From the NCBI GenBank assembly GCA_009617715.1, contig VTFK01000445.1, positions 1-64,000 on the forward strand: DNA of 64,000 bases, written 5' to 3'. A program made the translations under genes and the position numbers. The DNA is from Plectrocnemia conspersa. Taxonomy: Eukaryota; Arthropoda; Insecta; Trichoptera; Polycentropodidae. Within the stretch, counting starts at the first letter, position 1, and each line of letters starts with the position of its first letter. Under the pieces are notes generated by a model. That model searched no databases and was not told where the DNA came from. It saw only the letters and a list, made by a program, of their open reading frames with translations. Below, piece after piece: positions 1-12,340 of this stretch.

Positions 1-879
1 ATGTAAATATTACCAGTGACTTAACTTTGTAGCACTATTATTTAATATTACATATCCATGTAAAAAAATGAGAACTAATTAAACATCAAAACTATTCGTA
101 TATGGCCATTTATTATATATTATACCATGAAACGTCAACCCATCGTTTTTTTGCACGCATCTACTGTATGTTATTAGAGCGTTCGTTGTTCGGAGGCAAA
201 GTCAGATAGTTGAACGAGCCACAGAGAGTCGTCCCTGTAGCGGAAAATGAAAGGTAATGGTGGTATTGTGTAGGATTAAAGGGCTTTTCTCGGAACGGAT
301 GGAGAAAGGATGTCGTAAAGGAGCTTTCAAGCGCCCAAACCATTTCGGCCATAATGGAATATTTCCATCTGAGTTTTGCTATCTGCCCGCACCTGAATTC
401 ATATATCTGCCTTTTCGATTCTCTAGATTTTACCTATTTACAAAATAATTTATTTTCATTATAAAGCTTAACTTTTTTTAATCTTATTTAAGATCAAAAG
501 TATTTGTATATTTAGTTTATTATTAATAACACATTTGAAGCATGTTAATTTAAATTGTTCGAGATATTTATTTATATATTTTATGTCAATAACCCATCAA
601 TTGTATTATGTGTAAAAAAACATTTTCACAACCTTATTACTCGTACTTTGCCAGGGATATCCATAAAAATGTTTTCTCAACGAGCTTTACTCGTGGTTTA
701 TAAATAATATAGACTTATTATTAAATACTCTGAACACAAAATTGTTTACAATGTACCTTTAAATGTGTTTAAAGCTTAGGAGAAAAAAATTGTATTTAAA
801 AGTTTTATTGTGTAAAATAAAATATATGTTTTTAAGTAAGCAATATAAAATCTTAAAATAATTTAAAAAGCATAATCAG
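1..879. other. AT-rich intergenic DNA
   Basis: No gene is recognisable. A somewhat GC-richer patch at about 140-410 has overlapping short open frames on both strands, but none shows a domain, a signal peptide or splice-site logic. The remainder is A/T-rich with many homopolymer runs. Confidence 0.5.
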
Positions 880-946
880 CACGATAGACAAGTCGCTAAC
901 TATTGACCTGAAAGACCTGGGTTTGAATCCGATATGTACCTTAGTG
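880..946 (+). repeat. tRNA-derived SINE-like head
   Basis: The stretch reads like the 3' half of a tRNA: a pol III B-box-like GGGTTTGAATCC at 919-930 follows an anticodon-arm-like segment. The T-stem does not pair well and there is no clear acceptor stem, so this is not a working tRNA. It resembles the segment at 5435-5500 in the order and spacing of its GACC..GACC..GGGTT..AA.CC positions, which suggests two degraded copies of one tRNA-derived SINE. No target duplication was found. Confidence 0.3.
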
Positions 947-1019
947 GTTTTAAATTTAATTTGTGTCTGAGAGATCCGAATTAGTGATTAATATATAATA
1001 TATAATTTCGATCGAACTA

Positions 1020-1600
1020 ATGGTAGTGAGTTCGATGGTAAAAAAAACGCAGGTGGAAACTGATAATTTTTACTTTGAAGGGTTACTATGAAGAGCGAGA
1101 TTGTTATTCTCCGAGCGGTGGTGAAAAAGCTGGCGGAGGGATGATGTGAAGTGAAAGAACCTCAGAGTTCTGGTTGGTGTGACAGCGACAGTATTGCGGA
1201 GTTTGATTTCTCTCTGCTCAGTGCTCGTATGGTGCTCTCAGGAAATGAGCGTCCATGACCATATGTTGTCCGCGGGCGAGCAGTATCTTCGCGTCTCTGC
1301 TGGTGGGGTGGCATCTGCCGGCGGACCGAAGTCTCTACTGGAGACCAGCCTGAAGTATTAAGGGTTGCAAAACTCGTTGACGAATAACAATTATGCAGCG
1401 TTCATCCAGCCAGTTGTTGCACTCGTGTCATAGAACAACGAAATATGTGACATTTACTTGGTAAACATCCTTCCGAGGTCGAATTGTATAACGCAAATAT
1501 TGTAACCTTACGGTGCTTTTTGTCTTCCGGTGATATATTGTTTCCCGTGACCGTTTCGCAACAAATAAATATTCAATACATTTCAATGCATCGGAGAATC
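1020..1600. other. GC-richer island without a recognised gene
   Basis: This island has clearly higher GC than its surroundings, especially 1080-1350, which is rich in GGCGGAGGG and GCGGG-type motifs. The longest open frame (60 codons, 1179-1361) has no recognisable domain. It ends with AATAAATA near 1564. It could be a fragment of a transposable element, a non-coding exon or conserved regulatory DNA, and I cannot distinguish these. Confidence 0.3.
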
Positions 1601-4560
1601 CTTGCGTGTTATGTATGTGAAATCTTGTTTTTCTAGTCGTAACGAGGGCTTTTGTATGGCATCTTTACACTATGGTCTAGTTTATCACTATTGATAAATG
1701 ATCATTTTTGGTCATCTTAATGATTCAAGAACAAGGTAATTTAGAATTTTTTTTATTTTTAAAGTTATATCGTTTTGCTCTTAAATAGTATTTTTTTATG
1801 TAAGGTTTTTAAATACACAATAACTGCCGCAATTTAAATCATATCAACATGAAACTTATTCTAAAAATATCTCGACTTGGCTGCTTTTTAAAATAAAAAT
1901 AAAATCATTATTCTGTTAAAAAAAATTTCGTTTTGTAATAAATAAATAAATAATGTAAAAACAAACTTTTTTCACGTTTTTTTATATCCAGAAAACACTT
2001 GAAATTTTTAAAATTATTATTTTTTTGTGGTCTTATATATTTGTTACTAGTAAATAGTAAAATGTGATACTAATTTATCTACTTAACGAAAAAATTATAT
2101 TATATACATACTTTGTGTGGGTGTTGTTCAACTAACGTTAAGGTTATTTATTGTTTTATTATTTATGCTTTAAATTATGTTAAGCTATGTTAGACTAATA
2201 TTTACACTATTGCAAATTAGCTCCTAAGATTTAATTTAACTAAGTTATAAAATGTGAAAAAAAATAAAACTCTAAATTAAGTTTCAATTAAGGTGATAAG
2301 CTTTAAATAAGAAATTCATTTGACATAGGCTTTTTAAGGTTTTAAATATATATGCTGATGTATCACGTATTAGGTATTATTATCACTGTCCCAATGAAAA
2401 GTCAATCTTCGATTTTCAAGCTACGAATAAATATTATTTTTGTAAATATTATATTTTTTAATATTAGATAAGAGGGTATAATATAGAAAGACTAAAAGTA
2501 CATTTTAATTAGCTACTTAAGAAACTAATCAGTGACAATAAACGTAAAAAACATAGACTTAAGCGTGTAAATGTATTGTAGCAAAATTACTAATTAACTA
2601 ACAAAACTTAACCACAAATATATTTAAAATATATAGGACAAGTTGAGCAAAATTACACATTTTTCAACGTAATATTATCTTTTCTTTGTTCTTATTAATC
2701 AAAGAAAAAATGTTCATTGTGCAAAAAAAATTGTGGCATAATTTATGTCACCATAACGACTAATTGAACAACAAAAAGAGAGATCTTCCTTACTACATCA
2801 ATTTCAACCTGTTTTGAAAAATCAAACTAAACATTTAACAACAGGAAGAGATCTTGTTACCACAAAACACGCGTCTAAAATTAAAAATAATGATCAGTTA
2901 ATAGCACATTCTGTCCCGAGACGATAACCAAAAAAACGACTTTTTTGAGGAGTAGACGCGCATCAGACAATACATTGTTTTACAAAATTCTCTGATAACC
3001 GTAACGTTAGCCTCGCATTATCATTGCCGTATGCCAGATTAGCTATCTCGACTGTATTTTCTCTTAAGGCGTAAACTTATTTTGGAGGTGGGTTCAAGTA
3101 ACGATGTAATTTGTTTGTAATCATCCTCGTTTATGATTTGCCATGACTGTCACTTACAATCAATATAAAATATGTGACACTTGTTTACATCTGGGTAGTC
3201 TGCAGTGATACGAGCAGAAAATATACATAGACTCTAAAGAGACATCGAGGCAGACATAACGATAATCTCAGCTCGACACACCAGACTCTCTGACTTTCAA
3301 AAGCCACATTCCTTACACGAAGCTATTCATACTGTGATATATTGTTCCTATTTAATAGACAGATATAATTTTTCCGGTATCTATTTGACTGCAAAGTCAC
3401 ACCCTTTAGACCTTAAAACCTGAAAGATGCAAATCAATTACATAAGTTCTTTAATCATAAGTATGTATAATAAAAATATAAGTTTGATTGAGTGGTATTT
3501 TTAACAAAAAAGTCAGTTCACGAAACTCTTGCCCTAGTTGACAAGCTCTAGCTAAAAACAAGTCATTTATAACCGATTTCGTGAACTTGAAAATTTGTTA
3601 CATGTAAGTTGATTTTTATATATCCTCTAACTCCTTTGTCTTCGGAAATAATATATTTAATTCGAGAGTTAAAGTTAGAAAAAAATCATAAAACGTCGCA
3701 ATGTACGACGTGCCGTATAAAACACCCCCTTGTTCCCCACTTTGAAGAACTCAATTTTTCTAAATTTATACTGGGAAAGTTTTTCTATCCCGCAAAGGTA
3801 AAGCGAGACGGAGATACAATTTCTCAAGAAGATAAAAGTTATCCGAATCCCCACGCTCAGCTTATCTTTTATCAGATATTGTTTTTTTTTCTTTTACTTC
3901 GTCTCCTCCACCTCGCGTCTCTGCGAAAACAACGTCAACACAACAAATATACGAGATTACAGCACACGTGCATAAACATACACAGCCATAAAAGTATATA
4001 ACACGTAACAACATGTGACATATTACAAGGCTTGGTACTTGTCCATTATAACAACTCAAATTGGCAACACGAAGCAAGAATTTTAATGTTTATATGTACT
4101 ATTTATTTATTTTTTTCATACTTATCCATATTTTTGCCGAGAATTTATAATCATCTTTTTACATTGAATATTTGTAGTAGATAGTATTAACTGAAATGGC
4201 AAAAAGTTTATATGTTAGCAGCACATTGCAACCTATGCTCTCTGAAGTCAAAGAAATCGCACATAAGTATTTTGTATTCAGGTTACGCCTCTGAAACGCT
4301 AGTTATAGAATATTTTATGATAATGCAAAAAGCTTGATTATAGTATTTATTTAATCTTATATACAAAATCGTTTCTAGACATTAGTCACAAGTACATTTA
4401 TAACGTAATGTATCCATTCAAAAAATAATACTGTCGTTGCAATAAAACATACACCATATGGAATTTAGCTTTAAATGACAAACCACCTAATCAAAATCAA
4501 TCATTAAAATCTGAATTATAAAAGCATTATTGGCCAGTTTAGTATTTGTGTGATATTCAT
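1601..4560. other. AT-rich intergenic DNA
   Basis: No gene is supported. The longest open frame (130 codons, 3609-4001 +) is low-complexity and overlaps a 71-codon frame on the other strand. Neither shows motifs, a signal peptide or splice-site logic. Confidence 0.5.
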
Positions 4561-4682
4561 AATTCAGGTGTTAATCTTGGTATGATACTCATAATGTAGA
4601 TATCATCGCCTCGAGGATTGACGCGCAGCCTTGATATTATTTTTTCACCGCTCGCTAACGGCGCTGCGCCTGGCGCTTAATT

Positions 4683-4888
4683 ATGCAAATTAATTTAGTC
4701 GTAAAGTTTGAACCGTATAAAAGTTTGTAATTGAATTGTTGAATTTTATACTGCTTATTGTTCGGCAGGCCTCCACTTGGTGCGAGTTTTCGCCGCCGCC
4801 GAGTGGCGAAAGTGGCGACTGCGCGCGCACCGTCGAGGTGTGTCGAATTACTGTAAACAGGACCCCGGCGAATGTTTGCCCAGGAAAG
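4683..4888 (+). promoter_or_regulatory. Candidate promoter and non-coding first exon
   Basis: An octamer ATGCAAAT (4683-4690) and a TATAAAAG box (4716-4723) precede a GC-rich block (about 4765-4888) that ends in a good splice donor, AGGAAAG|GTAAAC with the GT at 4889-4890. The order (POU-type site, TATA, GC-rich exon, donor) is what a first exon of a + strand transcript would look like. No matching downstream exon was identified. Transcription is inferred, not shown. Confidence 0.25.
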
Positions 4889-5434
4889 GTAAACGCTTCC
4901 TTCGCTTTCTTATTTAAATGTTAAACAGCAGCCGAGCGTCGGTCGCCATTTTGCGTCGCTGCTTATTGATAAAAATAGCCGGCATTGCTTAGACATACAA
5001 CGCAAGGCGACTTTGCCTCATTTTCAGTATAATACAATTATTCATAAGTATTAATAATTCATTTGAAGATTCGTAATCCTGAATTATAAACGGATAACCA
5101 CTACACCTCATTCAAGTCTTGAGAAAACTCACATACATAATAAAATAATACTAGACCTTATTAAAAATGTCCGTGTAAAGACCGCGGAGTTCTAAAATAA
5201 AGGCTAAATAGCTTTTTTAAGTACATTGTGCGTAACATCAATAGCCAATCAAATAGCAAATTAAATGATTTTGAGTGGGTTTTCTTACCGTCGAATTTCA
5301 GTGCTTTTGCTTAATCATAATTTTCTAAAGTTTTTATTTTAAATTTACTCTCGTAGATTTAAACATCGTCAGATCCGTTATTTTTTATCTAAAATGGGAG
5401 CCAATTATCTTGACTTGTTTTACAATTTTATTGT

Positions 5435-5500
5435 CGGAATAGTGTAGTTCGTAATATCTTGACTGTAGACCCAGAGGCCACGGGTTCAAGCCATGACAGC
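5435..5500 (+). repeat. tRNA-derived SINE-like head
   Basis: An A-box-like TAGTGTAGTTCGTAA at about 5440 and a B-box GGGTTCAAGCC at 5482-5492 are correctly spaced. The T-arm can pair in four of five positions. The acceptor stem is not convincing, so this is read as the tRNA-derived head of a SINE rather than a tRNA gene. An A/T-rich body follows. Confidence 0.4.
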
Positions 5501-5509
5501 AGACTTGAA

Positions 5510-8340
5510 TTTTTGTTTATAAAAATGCGCTATTATTACAAACCAGCCCCAGCTTCAAAAAATATATATTGATTATAAATTATAGCACATATGATAATTT
5601 ATAAATTATTATATATATGTCAATGATTCCAAGACAGTTTGGTGGTAAATCTAACACAGTTGTTAGATATACACCGTTCAAACGCATTAGGCAAAAGTAC
5701 GAGGTGTGTTAAATAATTGTAACTATCATTGTTTATAGTAATGTTTTTAAAAGACCAAATGTGGTCTAAATTGAATGGAAAAATTGACGAGTTTCACGAT
5801 GAATATGATCGATAAATAATAAGAACTGCTCAATATGACAATTTCTAAATGATTTTTTTTATTTTTTTATGAAACTGGGTGCTGAGAAACAATAACAAGT
5901 TGGATACTACTATTATGTTTGAAGCAATAGGATCCATAGTCCAATGCTCAGCCCATTGGTTTAAAATATTTTTCTAATTACCCAAAATGATCCAATTTAT
6001 TTAATCACAAAAATTGCGTTTTTTTATTACTTGTTCTTTCTTAAAGTCCTGATGCTATTTAAATGCTATGAAAATTTTGAGATATTATTTAAAGGGTTAT
6101 TTGTGGAAGGAGATTTTTTTTGTTTTTTTAAGGCTACATAAATATGAATTTCTGATTTTGAATTTTACTGAGCATGAAGAGAAATAATTTAAATTTAAAA
6201 CTTTCAATTTATACAAAGAAAAAACACATACTTTTTTTTAATGGGTCTTAAGATATTAGGAAAAAAATATTTTAATGGGCTTAAGAAGCTATTAAAAAAT
6301 TGTGTTTTTAGTGTATTTTAAATGTTATTTAAGTAGGAGTAACTAAGTTACTGTGAAAAATTTTAAATAGAAAAAAAATTGTGAGATTAAGGTGATTTAA
6401 ATATTTTAATTTACCTTTAAAAATTACAATAAAATAAATTTGCATTGATTTTTTATTTAAATGGGTTTTTAATAATTTTATAGCCTATTTAAAAAAATAT
6501 GGCAGACTTGAAAAAAACTTTCAAAAAATGAAAAGAATAAAAAAAAACAATTTATTTTTATTTTGAATTGGCTTTTTTAAGAAATATATATATAAACGCA
6601 GAAAATTGTTGTTGTTTTTATGTTTTTTTTACTATAATAAAAACAGCATTTTCTATTAAAGTAAAGAGTTTATTTAAAGGAAAAAACTGAAAAACTTTTG
6701 TTTTAATAATTTTTGCCGTTTTAAAGAACGTTTTAAAGAATAATTTTAATCTTCTTTAATTCTTAGAGGTTCAATAGCCTCTAAAAATTCACAAAAAAAA
6801 TATTAAAAACCTGTAGCGTTGAAAATTTGTTGTTATTTATTTATTGAATTTGCAGCTTTTTAAAAGGATTTTTTTATATTTGAGCATTTTTAAAAGCCAT
6901 TTAAAAACTATTATATTTTAATTTTCATTGTTAAAAAAATTTGGACTTTTACTTTGTAAAGCGCTTTTGAGGATTTTTTTATAATCAGCCCCAAAAATTT
7001 TCGGGGTCATAAGCAACCTAAATTTTGGGGGTTTATTAAACCCAACCTAAAAAACAACATAAATAACGTCAATTTTGTTGTCCTTAATCTTAAAAACTAC
7101 CATTAATGGAATTAATATACAATAAACCCAATTCGTGGTCTAATTCGTTGTTAAAAATTACGATAAATTTGTGTTTTTTCGTTGACTTGTGAATTTCGTT
7201 GAATTTACTTTTTTTAAAGTGGCCCAAATAAATAACATAAAATTTCCAGATTTTTTTCTTATATTTTTAAGTATTTATTTTATATAATTTTTGTCTATAA
7301 TTTTTATTGCATTGCTCAAATTTATAAAAAAAAAACATTACTCACTAATTTTACTAAATCTATTAAGTTTTACGCAACCTAGACGAAAATATTGGTGCAC
7401 TACTCTAACCCATGTAAATGTAATATGCTTTCATCAAAAGGCGCCATTATTTCCGAATCTGTGTTGATTAGCCCATTTCATGCCTACTAGACGCAAACCA
7501 CTACATACACCCCCTTTCCTAAACTACATTTAAGGGTTGTTCACGTTTCTATCTGTATGACGCAAATACTTTTTTTTTTCAATTTCGAACTAATGACTAG
7601 ATATAACCGATAGACTGTAAAACTTGTCTTGTTAATAACCTAATAGACAAAGTGTAAATAAAATCGATTTTTTTACTCAAACTATATAGTGAACGATTCA
7701 GCATCATATTTATTTATAAACATTATTACCACAAAAACTCATAATTAACTCATAAGTACTTAAAAAAAACACAAAAATATTTCAAGAAAATTTATATTAT
7801 AGCAAATATTTATATTTTAACAATAAATTTGTTTAATTAACGTCTGAAAAAAATAAAATAATAATGAAAGAATTTTTAATAAAAAATTGCCACGTTATAT
7901 AATTTTTGTTTGTCATATTAAATGTAAAGTTAATATTAGTATTTCTTAGAAGTAAAATCGTTTGAAACAATTAAAATTAAAACACTTAAATGAAATGAAA
8001 AGATTTTTACAAAGAAAATTATTCAAGTCAATTTATATTTCTTTATAAACATCTCACCATTTACATAAGCTCTCTTTTATTTTGCAAACACTAATATTAT
8101 ACCTTTGTCTGAGCGCAAACTTGAGAAAAGCAATTTTTTCACCTGAGTATATTTTATGAACAATACGGCGCAATAAGCCCTATTCCATTAGCGTGAAACG
8201 CGCAAATATTAAACATCACGAGTGCCATCTTGTAAATCACAAACTGCAATATGCAATATGTATATGGAAATATTTAAAAATATTTTTAAAATAGAATTTA
8301 AAAATCGTACTTAATAAATCATCAATAGCATATTTTATAA
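5510..8340. other. Very AT-rich intergenic DNA
   Basis: The sequence is dominated by T- and A-runs, most strongly at 5850-7350. No open frame over 60 codons is present and no gene or intact transposon is recognisable. Confidence 0.6.
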
Positions 8341-8344
8341 CCCA

Positions 8345-8488
8345 ACGTTAAGCTGATCTCTATAAACAACTGTAGACATGACATGTCACACTTACAATTA
8401 TATAGTAAGATTTACCCACGGTACATGTTCGATACTTATGTAATCTTTGAATTCTATATAGACTGGATTTACCTGCTTTATAAATAAA
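8345..8488 (-). pseudogene. GILT-like pseudogene fragment
   Basis: On the minus strand this aligns base by base with two separate parts of the intact GILT-like gene at 12341-12937. The block at about 8345-8378 matches the part coding the late FVPTIVYGGQFN region. The block at about 8390-8488 matches the early part coding the QLYPVYMELKDYITIEYVLWGKS region. The middle of the gene, including the CQFG signature, is missing, so this is an internally deleted, non-functional copy. It lies upstream in the same orientation as the pseudogene at 11.8 kb and the intact gene. Confidence 0.75.
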
Positions 8489-8694
8489 CTTTTTTTTTAA
8501 ATAAACAAACATGGTTTTTAATGTCTATCTAGGGAATAACAAGTTCAAGAATTTAAATTTATAAAGCCTATTTAAAACTAACAAATATTATATATTGTGC
8601 GTGCAATCGTATAATTTGTATATTATAGCATCTATAGCACAAAGTTAATTAATCATATATTCATCGAAATATACATTTTAATACCCCAGAGTAT

Positions 8695-8800
8695 AACGAA
8701 ATGCTCAGAGCCAGCCATAGGTTATTTGACGCCCCGGGCAAAAACTAAATTTGCGCCTCCCGTCCCCTATTAAAACTTTAATAACTCATTATATAATTCA
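8695..8800. repeat. Possible degraded transposon end
   Basis: This GC-rich segment has the CGCCCCGGGC...GCGCCTCCC style seen at the ends of the repeat at 50336-50599. Similarity is partial, and no partner end or target duplication was found. Confidence 0.25.
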
Positions 8801-9439
8801 AAAAAAATCTAATAATATATTTGACACGATCCTTTTTTTGCGATTGTGAGTATTTAAGAATTTGTAGTTTTTTCGTGGCTATTTATTACGCAGTAGGTAC
8901 ACAGTAGGATGTACAAAAAAAAAACTAATCTCCTTGATAAAAACACACAATAAGAAACGTCAAATGCCAAGTGAGAGTACAAAATGATCTATCAAAACCT
9001 TTGTGAACACTTAACAGCCTACGACAGGGTGATGCTCTAGCGTGCAAAAATAAAATAGCCTAGATTTTTTCAACAAATTGATTATATTTTTTGAACCATA
9101 CTTTTCAAATCGTCGTCAATATATTCAATATGGGCAACAGAAACAGCTCAAATTCATTGCCATTTAGGAATTTCTCAAAGTTCTTAAAAAAATTCTCAAA
9201 GTAATTTGTAGTTTAAAATTTTTACTTTTCGCTTATGTCCTTAAAGTACACTATAAAATTAATTACATTAAATATTTTAAAATACGTCAATTTAATGTTA
9301 AAAATCTATGTTCATGGTCATCAGCTAATCATGAAAAAATGTCATATTCCAGATCATAAAAATTCTTAAATTTGATTTTAAAGTAGATAACATGTGCTTG
9401 ATTTAACAGAAGTGTAACTATTTTGGGTGTTCTATTTTA

Positions 9440-9795
9440 AGAGAACTACAGATTCCATTAGTATATAAAAACATATGCAATAAAGCTTTAAATATGTTAG
9501 GATTTTTCTTGCGGTACGCGCATCAAGCAAGGATCTCGAGGGCACTCTGTGCCTTGTATAATCATCTAGTGCACAGTACCTATTCTGGTTGCTAAATAAA
9601 ACAACCGCCTTTTTTTAATAGAATGGTTCAAGAAAGGTTTCCCAGACGCCTTCACATGAGTGAATATTAATATTATCTATTTTTATTTATTATGAAATTT
9701 CTACAAGATATGCCAGAATATGATTCCCTTGAGTCGCATCGACATGTACTTGAGAAAACACTTTCAAGAAGAAGTTCGTTATTGTGTACCACTCA
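9440..9795 (+). pseudogene. Non-LTR reverse transcriptase fragment
   Basis: The + strand translates to pieces matching the C-terminal part of the reverse transcriptase at 10241-10985. A KALNMLGFFLR...LCALYNHLVH stretch parallels the KSLKMLGFILR...LRTLYDTLVR stretch of that copy, and further on a YDSLESHR segment parallels its GYVSLSTRR. Frames are broken by stops and gaps. The same region is similar, on the opposite strand, to 43650-44180. It is an old dead copy of a jockey/CR1-like element. Confidence 0.65.
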
Positions 9796-10101
9796 ATTTT
9801 TTTAACCACCATTCGGATAGTATTGATTTCAAACTATTTTAGATAAATTTCTGAGAGTCACGATCGCATTCTCTTTTGATGCTCGTAAGTTCTAGGACGT
9901 CATACTAGCCAATCCATTCAGCTCTTTAATATTGTACATTGATTTGTTTAATGTGATCTATGAGAAACTGGTCTGGTTTATATATTTTAATTGTATTCTT
10001 TCGTGATTTTTTTCTTTCCTACAAAATATTATTTTTTATCTCATTTGTATTATGTTTTTTTGTGTATTTAAATAATATTATTGATTGCTTTTTTGATAAT
10101 C

Positions 10102-11030
10102 ATTTATTTATTTATTTATTTATTTATTAAAATTATAACCATCGTGACTTGACAGGCAAACCTAATGCGTCACGATAGTCAAAAGTACTAATACATCATA
10201 ATACATACAAATATAAACAAGACAAAACAACAGACACAAATCACCTCAACAGGTGTGCATTGTCCCATACGAATTGAACCAAAACTCCATAAGTACAAGA
10301 GAAAATGTCAATATTACTATGGACAGAATTGAGCAGATAAATGGCCTTGGCCAGAGAAAAGTTGGCAAGTGCTCCAGTTCTACACTTAACAGGCAAGAAT
10401 AGTGGACGCGACCGAGAACTATATCCACCTTCAGGAGCCCACATTTGAAGCTGCTCGAGCACTGAAGGATTGTCTACGATGCCCTTGAGCAATTTCCAGA
10501 AGTGTTTAATTACATAAACACTTCTGCGAGTCGACAAAGAAACGTATCCCAGGGCTCCCAAAATAAAAGCACTAGGAAACAAGAACGGATAATACCCGTA
10601 TTCCTTCAAGTATAAATATCGAAGAAATTTACGTTGTACTTTTTCCAGCTTCAATTCATTACATTGACTCATTACGCCTGGGATCCAAATGATGGAGCTA
10701 GTTTCTAGTATGCTGCGGACTAGAGTATCATAAAGAGTGCGCAATACTAAAAGTATTCCTAAAGTAACGCGCATTTCTCAAGATAAAACCGAGCATTTTT
10801 AAGGATTTGCTATGAGTCTCTGCAATGTGCTGGCTAAATTTCCAACGTTCTTCGAAAGTCACTCCTAAATCCTTAGTTGAAGAAAACCTTTCCAGAAAAT
10901 ATCCACCTAGATGGTATGAATATTTTGCCGGCGTTAACGACCTTGAAAATGAAATTGTGTGACATTTCTTTACACTGAAAGGCAATTGGTTATAGCAAGC
11001 CCATTTCCATATAGACTTGTCAGGTCACGA
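10102..11030 (-). mobile_element. 5'-truncated non-LTR retrotransposon (jockey/CR1-like)
   Basis: This is the 3' end of a LINE in minus orientation. Read on that strand it runs from a truncated reverse transcriptase through a short 3' UTR into a (TTTA)n tail, which lies at 10103-10129 on the + strand. Short tandem A-rich tails and 5' truncation are typical of jockey/CR1-clade elements. The 5' break is near 11030, where homology to the RT stops. No target duplication was identified. Confidence 0.75.
10241..11022 (-). pseudogene. Reverse transcriptase C-terminal region, frameshifted
   Basis: Two overlapping frames make up one protein remnant. The first (about 11022 to 10740) reads through WACYNQLPFSVKKCH, then SSTKDLGVTFEERWKFSQHI and a KMLGFILRNAR segment. 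These are the post-palm and thumb motifs (NVKKC, KDLGV, LGFI.R) of insect non-LTR reverse transcriptases. A frameshift near 10730-10775 moves it to the second frame (10774-10241), which carries LVRSILETSSIIW, KLEKVQRKFLRYL and a C-terminal domain ending near VWDNAHLLR. The catalytic palm is missing. The element cannot move on its own, and the frame break suggests moderate age. Confidence 0.75.
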
Positions 11031-11790
11031 TAAAATAAATTTATCTAATTGTTTTGTAAATATATTAATTTTATATATTGTTTTTTATTTGCATTGTGTA
11101 TTGGCTTGACCTTTTGAGGAGTATCGCCGTACAAGTACGGCGGTCGATCTTTCACTGTTTTGAGGTACCCCAGATATATTTACATATATTAAATAACAAG
11201 AAATATAAAACATAATGAATAGGTATATAATATTTTTTTAATTTAAATTTTTGTGAATGATTTCTATACAACAGTACGAAATAAATTAATATAACAAAAA
11301 ATATTTTATAAAAAATATTTAGAGCCTCTGTATTGATAAACAAAATTCACAAAACCAAATAATATATAATAAAAATTTAAAATAAATTAATAAAATTAAA
11401 TAATAGAAAAGAGTTAAAATAAAGTATTAAAACATACTAATATAAAAAAGTAGTAAAATAAATCAAAGCAATAAAACTAATAGAATCACTGATTTTTTTA
11501 TTATTATTGACAATAAATGCAATAATAAAAAATAATATATAAACAACAATAGAAATAGTTATGGAAATATACGTAAAATTAAATCGCTCAGGTTTATACT
11601 AACAAATTAAAAAACTCACTACTCAAATGGTCGAAGATAATATACCGTAAAAATGTATTAAAATCAAAAAAGAAAAATAAATTAAGTAGTTTATTAAATA
11701 TAGTCATTAGCATACTATATAATAAGTCTTTAAAATACTTTCCATGGACAATTTATATAGATCATACTAACCACCTTAAGCTGTTGACAA
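11031..11790. other. AT-rich intergenic DNA
   Basis: No gene is seen. The 11160-11700 part is almost pure A/T with scattered short frames. The GC-richer spot around 11120-11160 contains a short local GTACGGCGG motif only. Confidence 0.5.
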
Positions 11791-11794
11791 AACA

Positions 11795-12150
11795 TAATTT
11801 TCAGAAGCATTGTGCTCTGCACGGTTTTAAATTAATTCCAAACTGACTCATATTATTATAGTGCTACATAAAATATATTTCCAGCTATTCTTTATAGCAG
11901 CTCTAGTGAGATATTCTCAGAAAATATAATTCATCTGCCTATCATCGTCTCCCAAAAGACCCTTTGAAACACATATCTAAATCAAGTCACCCCAGAAGTC
12001 ATTGCAAAACAGACACGTTTTCATATTTATATTTAGTTCATTCTATACACGATGTTTATGTAATTATTTAACTGGACATATAATAGCTGTAAACTGGATA
12101 TAGCTACTTTATTACATACGCTCGATATATTTTTAAAAAATAAAATTTAC
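11795..12150 (-). pseudogene. GILT-like pseudogene
   Basis: On the minus strand this follows the intact neighbour at 12341-12937 over most of its length. Matching landmarks include the segments coding RTIPLQ, the EYLTKAAINKSYE region, the DRQMDYMFCE region and, at the far end, the LYPVYMELKDY region. Small insertions and deletions destroy the frame and no start codon or signal peptide is left. It ends about 190 bases short of the intact gene, in the same direction, as expected for tandem duplication followed by decay. Confidence 0.8.
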
Positions 12151-12340
12151 GCTGTTAATCCCCATAACTAGTTTTAAACATTACAATTACATTTATTACT
12201 AAATAACAAACTATAATATATATTATTTAAAAATACAACTAATAAATAAATTTACACGTTATATTATTTTATGGAATAGTTTTAATAAAACAAACTGTAC
12301 TTTTTCTATATGATTTATTTATTGATTATTTTAATACATT

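Noticed and set aside
919..930. A possible functional tRNA gene
   Set aside because: The acceptor stem and T-stem do not pair properly, so a SINE-like remnant is more likely.
3609..4001. 130-codon open frame on the + strand
   Set aside because: Its composition follows the local DNA, it overlaps an open frame on the other strand, and there is no motif, signal peptide or splice context.
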